From Eutreptiella sp. 'Long Island Sound 2002' (Eukaryota > Euglenozoa > Euglenophyceae > Eutreptiales > Eutreptiaceae): DNA of 64,000 nucleotides. Numbering within the stretch: position 1 is the stretch's first letter; each line of letters begins with the position of its first letter. The stretch spans positions 115,341,790 through 115,405,789 of the forward strand of contig OZ038381.1 in the NCBI GenBank assembly GCA_964036045.1. Direction: 5' to 3'. Shown here one piece after another: positions 10,245-19,619 of this stretch. A program made the position numbers and the translations under genes. The notes under the pieces are model-generated. The model was not told the origin of the DNA. It did not search any database and was given only the letters and a program-made list of their open reading frames with translations.

Positions 10245-12003
10245 ATGCCTGCTAAAGCCGGTGGAAAGGCTGGTGGCAAAAGGAAAGGGGCCAAGACCAA
10301 GACTCCCAAGGTCAAGGGAATCAAGAAGGGTGGCAAGAAGAGATCCGTGCGGACTTAGTCTCTATACATCTTCAAGGTGTTGAAGCAAGTGCACTCCGAC
10401 ACTGGAATCAGTAACAAGGCGATGAACATCATGAATATTTTCACAAACGACGTTTTTGACCACTTGGCTACGGAAGCGAGTATGTGCATTGTGATCCCGT
10501 CCACCCAAATCATCAACACTTTTCTTTCACCTCGTCAATTGCATTTGTTAGACGGGGTCGGAACAGGTTTATGCACTAAAAATGCCAAATCCAATCAACC
10601 CCCAACAACAATAATTCTTTCTCGCTTACTTCGTTTGTCTGTGCCTTGTGCCACCTCCATGGAGCATGAGAGGAAACAAGAAATAGCAAGGGATGGTCCT
10701 CTTGTTTCTTCCCTGACGGGTCTACTAGCAACGTGCATGGATTCTTCCGGTACTTCGTCCAGCAATACGTTCAGTTTGCTTGCAACAGCGCTCAAGGGTG
10801 CTGTGGAAGGACCACGGGGGGCGTTCAGACTCAGATCTTGACCCTGCCCCCCCCCTTGGGAGGTCCAATTTGTTGAGGTGGTCTGGACCACGTTTGGCCC
10901 AAACCTGGCGCCAAAAGCGCCGGAATTTATTTTTTGGTCCATGGTGGAGTTTGAAAATTTACTTCACCCTCTGTGTGTATGCCCAAAATGCTCAGAATTT
11001 CGTGGGGAATTCAACTGTGCATGCAAAACGGGTAAATTTTTTCACCTCTGACCTTCCCCCCCAGCCCCCCCCCCCCCCCCCGAAAGAAATCTGGCTGCTG
11101 GGACTGGACCCTCAGTGGGTTAATTTATTTTTCAAGAACCCCACATGTGTGTGTTCAAAATGATGAGCGCAACAACGGGACATTTTGAGGTATGTATGTT
11201 GGGGCACACCGGACCCCCCCCCCCCACCGGGGGCCCCCAACCCCCCCCAAGGACCCTCCCCCCCCTCCCACCCCCTCCCACGGGGCCCAAAAAGTTTAGG
11301 GGGGGCGGGTTGGAGTCAGGATTTGAGTCTTAATGCCCCCTGTGGGAAGGGTGTTTTAGTTCACAGTGATGACCCGATTAACATGCTGGCAAACAAATCA
11401 CAGCGGAACGGTGGGGTGGGGGGTAGGGCGCAGGTTCTTGTGGGTGTACTGTGATCCATTCTTTGTGCCCAAAACACGCCAGTACACAGAATCCCGACGG
11501 CATCACACATCAGGCCAAGGAGAGTACGTTGGCGCGCTGGGCAAAGTTTTCCCCTATTTTCCCAATTGTCCCCCCTTTTTCCCATTTTTTGTCCCTGTGT
11601 TGGGGACCCCCGAGAAGGCAGGGGTGATGTAGCCATTCTGCACACACGTGGGCCCCTGAGACGGCAGGGGTCAGGTAGCCTGGGCTGGAGGAGGGAGTGA
11701 TGTCTGGGTGTAAAGTATTGGGATAGATGGCCGAAGCATTGGTTTGGATGCCGCGCGCCGGGCAAACGTACCCTCGAGGGACCCTTGCCTCACTACTTGC
11801 CCCAAACTACTGATGCCTGGGTTGTGGAATCTGCAGCAGAGTTGCCCAACTTTTCCGTAGGCAAGTTGAGCAAGATCAATAAGACCAAGACGCTTTCGTT
11901 GCGTGAGATCCAGACCGGGGTTCGGCTCATGCTGCCTGGAGAGCTTGCCAAGCACGCCATGAGTGAGGGCACCAAGGCGGTTGCAAAGTATACATCTGCT
12001 TAA
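10245..12003 (+). CDS. Histone H2B, two exons, with one in-frame TAG
   Basis: Exon 1 (10245-10479) encodes a Lys/Gly-rich N-tail and the first part of the histone fold ([31 protein letters not shown]). Exon 2 (11861-12003) encodes [20 protein letters not shown] and [13 protein letters not shown] before TAA. The 1381-bp intron has GT at 10480, AG at 11860 and joins in phase 1 as [11 protein letters not shown]. The 125-codon length is normal for H2B, a nucleosome core protein. The single defect is TAG at 10356-10358, at the well conserved Tyr of the 'TYSxYI' stretch. A few other core positions are unusual (MNIF for MNSF, SLREIQT for SSREIQT). It could be a young pseudogene, a sequencing error or a read-through gene. 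ctcattttgcag just before the ATG may be the acceptor of a 5'UTR intron. Confidence 0.85.
11560..11685 (+). repeat. Dispersed pyrimidine/'gagaaggcagggg' repeat in the H2B intron
   Basis: A C/T-rich leader of cccattttt-type runs is followed by ggggacccccgagaaggcag and ggggtgatgtagcc (to 11640), and a weaker second copy (gagacggcaggggtcaggtagcc) follows at once. The same leader-plus-motif occurs at about 12910-13014, and the motif again near 23811-23852. Confidence 0.55.
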
Positions 12004-13100
12004 AGGTCCCTAGTTCACAGTGTTTTTCAAGGCCATCAGCAGGTCGATGATGGACACCTAGGATTTTGTCCTGTGTTGTACATCTCATTGTTGGTACCTT
12101 TGTGTGTTGATGGTGGGTCAGTGAGGGTGTTCAAATTAATTTGATTATGCCACAACGCCGAATGCGCATATTGCTTGCATCGTTTAGCACCCTGCTCCAT
12201 GGGGTGATAAGCATGGTGAAGATGGCTGCTTTATGGCTGTGTTATGAAACACTTATGGAACATCGCTGTTGCATCGAGTATCGACTTGAATGTCTGGTGG
12301 TGCACACTCGTCTGCCTTCAAGGGTCTAGGGCAGGACGTCTGTCCACAAGCACATGATATCAGGCCAGACACTATCTTGTAAAACAATACGGGCCCAGTG
12401 GGCAAGATGTGGGCATCGTTTGTCAGGCATGAAATCGACTCCGCAGTAGGGCAGCAGTGAAATTGATGCCGTGGCGTCCTTTTCAGCCGACGGGTTCCAA
12501 CAGAAGATACCCCATATGCTATGCCTGATAACAGGAACTGCAGATGCAAAATTGCACCTACCAAACCAATGATTTGTACAGTCCATTTGCTTGGCCGCTG
12601 TCAGACGATTATTCTTGAGGAAGGTGGCATGCTGAGTCAGGGGAAAGGGCACAACGATGATGCCTTCCCTGCCCAGTGAGCTTTTGTACGTCACAGGTGA
12701 CCAACTACGATGGTCAAGTCTAGGGAAAAAGCATACTTTGGGACTAGTGGGAATGCCGTGCACACACGCCAGTGCGCACGCAGTGTGAAGTTTTGGATGT
12801 CGGCGAATACTCGGACCCTACTTTTGGCCCCTTTTGACAAGTTTTTGGTTCCATCCTGGAGTTTTTTTAGGTTCCCATGCATTTGGGATGTGGCACATTT
12901 GAATTATCACCCATTTTTGCTCATTTTCAACCATTTTTTACCCATTTTCCATCCCCCATATTGGACTCTCCTCATCATGGGGACCCCGAGAAGGCAGGGG
13001 TGATGTAGCCATATTGAACTGTCCCCACTATGGGGACCCCTTCAACTCAACCTTCTTGTGCTGTTGACTGTTCGGATGACGTGTATATGCGAAATGTTTC
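12004..13100. other. H2B downstream region, no recognised gene
   Basis: I recognise no gene here. A 145-codon minus-strand frame (12326-12763) has mixed Cys/Trp content but no family I can name. A copy of the dispersed 'gagaaggcagggg' repeat lies at 12910-13014. Part of 12830-12870 resembles sequence in the H2B intron (10905-10960). Confidence 0.4.
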
Positions 13101-13209
13101 CCGTGTTTGAAGCTTGTTGAATTCCATGGTAGATGACATTTGGTGTGACGAGAGACTTTCTCCATACAACCATAATCCCCACTTCCCGCATTTTGTAACA
13201 CATTTTGCT

Positions 13210-13920
13210 GACAGCATGCCCATATGCTCGGTGGGTCTCGAATTGTCTGATGTCCCTTTCAATCCCAAGTAAGTGGGAATATAGTATGGATATGCGACCT
13301 TATGCCGGGAATCTCTGTGGATGTTGTGATTTGGGATCAACGTGGTCCTTCGCAAACACATGGACGGTTTTTCGATTTTCGAATAGGTGCGCATGACAGC
13401 GCCTATAAGGGCCACTTGCACCCTGCTCTACCTTATATTGGTCGAATAATTTTGAGTGAAGACCAACAAGAGTTTAACGATATTCATTGCTTCTATCGTG
13501 CAAGGGTGGTGCACCTCTTTGCACGGTTGTGGCAATGGAGGATTGTCCGCAATGTTTGGACGGGCTCTGCATTGGAGCTGCATGGCCATGTGCGTATTTT
13601 GCGCCACCTTGCTCACTTTTGTATTCGCAAGCATACTAGGTATCAACCCTATGCACCTTGCCCTCATGTGCCTGAGTCGGTGTGAGCAGAGGGGGAGGTA
13701 ACCATTGAGGAGGAAGAAAATGATGATGGTGTTTGTTGCCAAATGTGTGGCCACCGTCTTGGTGATATATACGAGTGTGGCACTTGCCACTTGAACGTGT
13801 GTGCATGGACTGTTGCTGATGGAGTAGATGTGCAATTGTTCAAAACTATGTGGGGCTGCAAGAGGAAGTTTTACACTGTCCCTGTTCAGATGAAGGGGCA
13901 AGTACAAAACGGATGAACGG
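13210..13920 (+). pseudogene. DDE-superfamily transposase C-terminal remnant (PIF/Harbinger-like)
   Basis: The frame gives SGNIVWICDLMPGISVDVV, then FFDFRIGAHDSAYKGHLHPA and IHCFYRARVVHLFARLWQWR, the layout of the DDE_Tnp_4-like transposase core (a PG...D segment, 'HD...YKG', and a final 'FN..H..YRARVEH.F..L' block). These enzymes cut and paste DNA transposons. A TGA at 13683 interrupts, after which a Cys-rich CCQMCGHRLGDIYECGTCHL tail continues in the same frame. The N-terminal half is absent or unrecognisable. A related fragment with FFHFEVGGHDGAYKG lies on the minus strand near 41.4 kb, which supports a transposon family. Confidence 0.55.
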
Positions 13921-14400
13921 ATGCAGTGCATTGAGAATTTTGCTTATGTGCAGACCGCACATGGTACCATTAGCATCTATGCATGTCCATGTGTATCCCA
14001 AATCCTTGGGCGACTTACAACAAGCAACTGACCGGCCTTGAATTCTACATAGTATGTGCCGGTAAGTAGTTGGTTGGGGGTGTTGTCCATCCCCGCACGC
14101 GGGGGGAGGGGGGGGTCACTTGGCTTCGTCTCCGGGGGCGGGAGATGGGCACCGGGCGGGCTGGAGTGTATGAACATCTTATGTGAAATGCCATTTCTCA
14201 TCCAAAATGTTGGCCAAATCCCATACTCCATGAGCACTCTTTGCCCACACCAGCTCCATATTCGATTCACTATTCACTATCACCGCCGTCTTCCATACCA
14301 CTTGGAAGGCCACAATCGGCGATGTGAAAAATTCCAAACCTACATATAGCATGAACAGCAAAACCAGTACCACTGGGGTGTGTGCCACTACGATCCCATG

Positions 14401-14460
14401 TTTCCCGGGAAACCCCAGTTTGGTTTCACTGCCTCTCTTCTCCACAGTGTGCACTATGTA
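14401..14460 (+). repeat. ~58-bp dispersed repeat, copy a
   Basis: Contains ccccagtttggtttcactgc and ctcttctccacagtgtgc. First of four copies (a, b left of the ubiquitin/RT element; c, d right of it). Each ends in a pyrimidine tract plus ccaca(g/t)tgtg, which resembles a splice acceptor. Confidence 0.7.
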
Positions 14461-14785
14461 TTTTTGTGGTCATGCACCTATCACCCACATCCAATGGCTT
14501 GTTAGACAAGCTTGATGCTGCCACCCACACAGACTTCGCGCGGACTGCGGCAGAAAGGGGCGTGCAATGCTTCATCACCCTTGCGGAGGTCTCCCCTGAG
14601 TTATTCGCCCCCCACTCGAGGGACATTTTCGCGCCCTCTCCAGAGATCACCCAGTCCACGGCCCTCGACCCCAGCTTGCGCCGCTTGGCCTTCGAGCTCA
14701 CCATCATGATGGCGGAGACGGAGGATTTGACTAACGCCGGAGAGCTGCAGACGCTGCAGAGTACAAAGCTTGCGACGACCCCATT

Positions 14786-14966
14786 GCTGCCCCTCTTTCC
14801 CCCCGGCGGACTGCCCGAGGTGCAGAGCCAGGGGGCTCCTCCCAACGCGGGTCCAGCCCAACCAGTGACCCCAGTGCTGCCCCTCTTCCCTCTCCCCCGG
14901 CGGATTGCCCGAGGTGCACAGCCGGGGGGCTTCTTCCAACGCGGGTCCAGCCCAACCGGCGGCCCC
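14786..14966 (+). repeat. Tandem pair of ~90-bp units
   Basis: Two adjacent units share ctgcccctctt, a C-rich block, cggcgga, tgcccgaggtgca and aacgcgggtccagcccaacc. They lie just before copy b of the dispersed repeat, inside the left part of the retroelement. Confidence 0.7.
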
Positions 14967-14972
14967 GGGTGT

Positions 14973-15030
14973 CCCCAGAAACCCTAGTTTGGCGTCACAA
15001 CCTCTCTTCTCCACATTGTGCGGTATGTGC
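14973..15030 (+). repeat. ~58-bp dispersed repeat, copy b
   Basis: Contains ccccagaaaccctagtttgg, cgtcacaacc and tcttctccacattgtgcggt. It lies about 570 bases from copy a. Confidence 0.7.
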
Positions 15031-16025
15031 ACGGCGGCGCGTGGTGTGACTGTCCGGAACGCAACGGCAGCGGCAGCGGTACTGACAAATGCCACGATGG
15101 AGTACAAGCTGCGCGCTGGGCCTCTGAGGATCGCCCTGCCGTTGGCAGCGGCCCAAACGGGTGCCGTGGTTGCGTTAGGGAGACCGGAAGCGGCGCGTGC
15201 GCTGGTAGCGGCCCACTCGGGAGCTGTGGCGCACGCTGTGCGGCTGGGCTTGGCAGCGGGTCCATCAAGGTCTACCAAGACACAACTTGCCAACAAATGC
15301 TCAGCGGACCTCCCCGTGGAAGACGTCCTGCCGTGCGTGGACTACCTCGACAAGTTCGACGCCGATGGATCCGCGGCGGCCCGCTAAGTAGGGACTGTTG
15401 GAGTAATCGACAAGCAGATGAGCATCGTGATGGACCAGGTGCTGCCCCACCCGGGTGCTACGCATGCGGACTGCAGGGGTGCAAGACTGCAGGACACCGT
15501 GGCGAAGCGGAGCCACAAAATGAACACCGACATGACGACACAGCGAGTGGGGAAAACCCCGACACAGGGAGCGGCCAAAAGAGCGCCGCCGGTGGGTCCG
15601 GAGAGCGCGCGCACGCCAGCAACAAGTGCCGTGATGCGCGAGGTGCAGCAGGATCCAGCAGGGGGGGCCCTAAGGTCGACGATGCGCGTGATGATCATGA
15701 ACGACACGCTAGCGGCTGCCATTGTTTGGGTCGTCCCGGAGGCCACGGCCCTATGTGCACGGCAACGATTCCCCTGTGCGCCTGGCGCACAACGCTCTGC
15801 CGCCTCCGCCGCCTCGGACGATGCCCCCACTTCGGCCGCCTATGGCGGCACCTGCACCACTAGCTCCGTCATCCCCTTCACGTGTACTGCCGCCGCCCCC
15901 GCCGATTCGGCCAACCGAAGCCCAATCGGTGTGCAGGGCGATATCCGATGCTCGTGCGCGGCTTGGACCCGGCGCCGCCTACGCCGTCTTCGACACCCAG
16001 CTTTGAACCCTACAGCTAGTGCGGT
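15031..16025 (+). pseudogene. Retroelement Gag-like N-terminal region, frames mixed
   Basis: Several overlapping frames are open here and protein-like composition moves between them, as in a decayed Gag region. In the frame open from 15018 to 15863 two Cys/His clusters are seen: CYACGLQGCKTAGH (about 15460-15500) and CHCLGRPGGHGPMC (about 15718-15760). The second is one residue short of the classic CCHC knuckle spacing. Zinc knuckles bind RNA in Gag proteins. No capsid fold can be claimed by eye. It precedes the ankyrin, ubiquitin-like and RT parts of the same element. Confidence 0.4.
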
Positions 16026-16799
16026 GTGCCAGTGACAGCCTTTGCGCGCGCTCGGGACGCAGCGGCCGCAGGGGTGCTAGCACATCGGCGGAGCAAGCCC
16101 GGAGACGATAGGGGGCCCGTGACACGATGTACACAATGCAAAGAGTATGTCCAGACCTTGACTTCAGGGGGCTTGCGGGCACTGGGGCACCTCAAGCTGG
16201 TCCACAAAGCCAGCCGACTTGCGCGTACAGGCCGCCGGCGTGCCAGGGAACGCGGAGCTGATCACCTGCTAATGTGGGCCCAGCGTAGAGTAGCTGTCAT
16301 CGTTGAGAACAAACAGGGGTATACACCTCTGCACCTGGCGGTGCTGCGGCAGCACGGACGTCCTGCCGATTGCAGCACCGGCGCTGGTGCCAGTGCAGTA
16401 GCAATGACGCGTGACAGTGCTCCTGTTGCGTTCATGCAATAGACGTTTCGAAGAGCGGCAACAGTGGGTGGGCCACTCGCCCAGCAGCGTTCGGAAAGTC
16501 TTCTCCCTATCGCTCCAAACCCTGGACAACTGGATCTCGCCAGCTCATTAATGGACGTGCCCATGGGCTGCAGTGGAATAAACATGTCGGGACTTCAAGT
16601 GCTCCCACAGCGCGCCCCGTCAGGAATGCAGAGACCTGCGACCCCAGGAGGTGCGCAGTATCACGTCACCCTGCGGGTGGGCGCCGGAGCAATGGCACCG
16701 GGCAGCAACGCGCGTCCCGCCCACGGCCACCCTCTGGGTGGATTCCGGCAAGACAATCTCGGACGAGAACCGGCGAACCGCCGGACTTTAGCGGTGTGA
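16026..16799 (+). pseudogene. Retroelement segment with C2H2-like finger and ankyrin repeat
   Basis: One frame runs through this segment with a single TAG at 16440. It has CTQCKEYVQTL...GHLKLVH (16128-16206; C-x2-C-x16-H-x4-H, a long-loop C2H2 pattern) and one ankyrin-type repeat, NKQGYTPLHLAVLRQHGRPAD, then GAGASAV (about 16305-16400; consensus 'G.TPLHLA...G....LL..GA'). Ankyrin repeats bind proteins. Finding one here is unusual for a retroelement and may be host sequence captured by it. After the TAG the same frame runs on without recognised motifs to TGA at 16797. Confidence 0.5.
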
Positions 16800-16947
16800 C
16801 AACCAGGGGCAGCGACAGAGCACCAGTTGCCGGCCTAGCGCTAAGGCCGCGGCCGGTGCCGGCCCTTATGGCAGCAACTACGGCGACATGGCTGCTGACG
16901 CGTACAAAGCAGTTGACACAAATTGTGGCAGCAGTTCCGAACCAGTA

Positions 16948-17181
16948 CGATAAGTCTTCGTCAAAATGCAGACGGGTTGCACCTTGGCGATCCGCATCCA
17001 CTCATGGCATGACCCCGTCAGCAGCATCGAAACACGCATCCGTGAAAAACATGGTGTGATGACAAGTCAACAGTGGCTATTGTTCGCGGGCAAAGCAATG
17101 GCACAAGATGAATGGCCACTGGCAAACTACGGTATTAGGGCCTGCTCCACCCTCGAGGTACTGGGCCGCTTGCGAGGCGGC
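16948..17181 (+). pseudogene. Ubiquitin-like domain within retroelement polyprotein
   Basis: The translation aligns with ubiquitin over its whole length with only two single-residue insertions. VFVK, then TGCT (ubiquitin TGKT), IRIHS, IREKHGV (IQDKEGI), QQWLLFAGK (QQRLIFAGK), LANYGI (LADYNI), CSTL (ESTL) and the exact C-terminal RLRGG, here at codons ending at 17181. A peptide MPAQ... follows directly in frame, so LRGG sits where a deubiquitinase would cut. The Lys48 equivalent is kept; the positions of Lys11 and Lys63 are Cys and Ala. The frame is open upstream into a Gly/Ala-rich peptide, except for TAA at 16951, which falls on the ubiquitin Gln2 position. So it looks like an internal fusion rather than a free ubiquitin gene. 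The sequence match is clear; the function is inferred. Confidence 0.82.
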
Positions 17182-17712
17182 ATGCCAGCGCAAAGCGATG
17201 CTATGAAGGGACACATGGCCATGACACCGGCGGAAACGACCACCAACCCCACGGCGGCCAACTCCTTCCTACTTGCATGGGCAAAATGGGTACAGGGCCC
17301 ATACCAGGCCCTGCTGAAAAACGCCCACTTTGAGCAGCAACTCGATGTGTGGGAACTTGGATTCCTACAGGCCCTCACACAGCAAGAAGTGCCAAAAGGG
17401 GCGATTGCTGCTATGACCTTGCGGGCGGGAATGGCCCTGGTTGTGGGGGGGGCCACGCGCGCAATGGCGGCCTACATTGCCCGCATGTGCCCAGGGAATG
17501 CATAGGGAGGCCAAAGACACCAAATGGGGCCCCAAACACTCTGGGTTAGTAACAACCAGGCCTTTGACATGAAAGCGCCGCCCCCAAGCCTATGCAAGAG
17601 ATGTGGGCAAATGCACTCGGCCCAGTTCCCGTGCTGCCAACCTTCGCCGGTTGCTGCCGCCATTGCCACCGCACACAAGCCTAGAGGCAACAACACACAT
17701 GCAATGGACTAG
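17182..17712 (+). pseudogene. Gag-like protein following the ubiquitin-like domain, with zinc-knuckle-like motif
   Basis: The same frame continues for ~107 codons of helical sequence (FLLAWAKWVQGPYQALLKNA, then a run of Ala/Met-rich helices), passes TAG at 17503, and reaches CKRCGQMHSAQFPC (C-x2-C-x3-H-x5-C), a zinc-knuckle-like pattern with off-consensus spacing, before TAG at 17710. A helical segment plus a Cys/His knuckle after it is the usual order of Gag, so a nucleocapsid role is inferred. No family match can be claimed. Confidence 0.5.
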
Positions 17713-19619
17713 AGCGCAGCCCTGCTTCACTTGCTCCAGCAACAAGGAGGGCAGTCCCCCGAAGCCTGAACCGCCAGCTCCCCAACCCCCCCAGGCCCGA
17801 CCCTGCCCAACAAACCCCATTGGCTGGCCAAGGGACGACCACAGTGGCTGCCGCGTGGGACGCATACCGCGCAGCGCTCAGTGCTGGGCTCTGAGAGAGC
17901 CTTGCAGACACGCTCGCATTCGCCACGCGGGCGTTCGCCAAGGGCGCGCGGAACACCTACCTTGTGCGCCGTCCACACCACGCTCATGGATAACGACGAC
18001 GACACCGACAACGTAGTGGGTCAGTGGCTCGCAATACCGTGTCTGGATTCCAGATGCTGGCCAAACTGCAGTTACTCCGGGAAGTGGTTACCGCCAGAAT
18101 GTGGCTCCAGGTGCGGATCTCGACAAAGGCACTGCACACCTGGCCAAGCCCCGAGTCTGGGCCATAGGGCAGGCCCTTGAGCGACTGCGGTGATGCTGCC
18201 ACCACTGGGAATGGGCCAGAACCTTCTTCGCCGTGGTTTGTGTAGCCGTATTCGCCCTCCTCGTCAGCGATGTCGGCAGCTTCATGTGGGATGGCATCGC
18301 CACCCCACGATTCATCATATTCTGGGACCAAAAACGTCAATGCTGAGTGGGTCACTGGGCCGCTCAGCCCGTCCCTAGAGCGATGGCGAGCCTACATCTG
18401 CCGGTTCCGACGGCCGGACCAACTCCCCACTACACCCCTCTTCCCCGGCGACGGATTGGCAGCACAATGCCTCCACGATCCCCTAGGGCCCACATCACGT
18501 GGCACCCATGGAAGCGGTTCTCGGCGGCGGCATACATCTGGCTCGGGGGCACCACCGTGGGCCTCCAGCAATGGGCCAGGTGGTGGTCCCCCCGGCAAGC
18601 CCGCCACCAACCTCGCCACCCACCGACATGGACGCTCCAAGACACCCTGTGCCTGCCCCTCCGTGCCAGATACACTGGCTCACCCGCTAGAGAGCTCGAC
18701 TATGGCATCCTCAGCACCAAAGATGTATGGCCACGTGAAGCCTGGGCCCCTGTCACAGCCCGGGCGCCGCGCAAAGCACCCCTGCCTGCACACGTCGTCG
18801 GCAACCCACACCTTAATGACCATGATTAGTCAGGCTCGGGCGAGGAGTTTGTGGACTACGATGTGCGGCGCCACTCAGACCGTGACATCCAGCCCCGAAT
18901 CGGTCAACTGCCAACAGATGCGCCGAAACCGGGCCACAACGATGCGACGCGCACAATGTTGTGCGATACACGACAACCCGGAGCAGATGATTCACAGCCT
19001 GCTAAAACCCTGTCAACACACGATTGCCCGCCAGCACCTGCGACGGTATGAGCACATAGTGACAACATTAACACGTGCCACCGCAGCCTGATGGTCCAGC
19101 TAGAGCCCATCCGGGCACAGACGTCGACGTCGATGCAGACGCAGCCTGCACAACCTACAGTGCAAGAGCCGAATTTGCAGCATGCTCCCCCGTGGGTCTG
19201 GTTATGCCATCCCTCATGCAATACATACCCACACAAAGCGGGCCACGCCCACCACCGGGCGCACCGACCCCTGCACGAACACATAGGGCAGGCACCTGCC
19301 CTCATGCACGCTGCCGAGCGAAATCAACCCCAACCCTAGTGGCCCCCACGACCACCGCGACCAGCCCATCTACGTGCCCCAGAAGGGAATCTAGCATGCA
19401 CCGACATCCGCAAACGGTGCAGCAAGGGAGGGAACAACCAGAGCACCATGGGCGACAGGGGGGCCCTCCAACTAGCCACACGTGCCACCCCGACCGGACA
19501 AACGGCCGCACATACCCACGGGCGAAACACCAGCCCCACAAAGAAAGATGTGACTGGTTCCTCTGCAAATCCCACCTCCGGCCCCACCTTCCGACGTCTA
19601 GGAAAGGGGCACGGTACCT
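17713..19619 (+). pseudogene. Retroelement middle region, decayed, with a hydrophobic segment
   Basis: Protein-like pieces occur in changing frames: VAAAWDAYRAALSAGL and SLADTLAFATRAFAKGAR (about 17840-17960) and, at 18170-18345, WARTFFAVVCVAVFALLVSD followed by FIIFWDQKRQC. The latter holds a likely membrane-spanning stretch (18224-18283). Its frame continues after a TGA to 18829, with a second moderately hydrophobic piece (FSAAAYIWLGGTTVGL). I cannot assign a protease or envelope. It lies between the Gag-like and RT regions, so it is taken as part of the same element. Confidence 0.35.

Noticed and set aside
15031-16025. Aspartic protease or capsid domain in the Gag-like region
   Set aside because: No D-S/T-G motif or major homology region could be seen in any frame.
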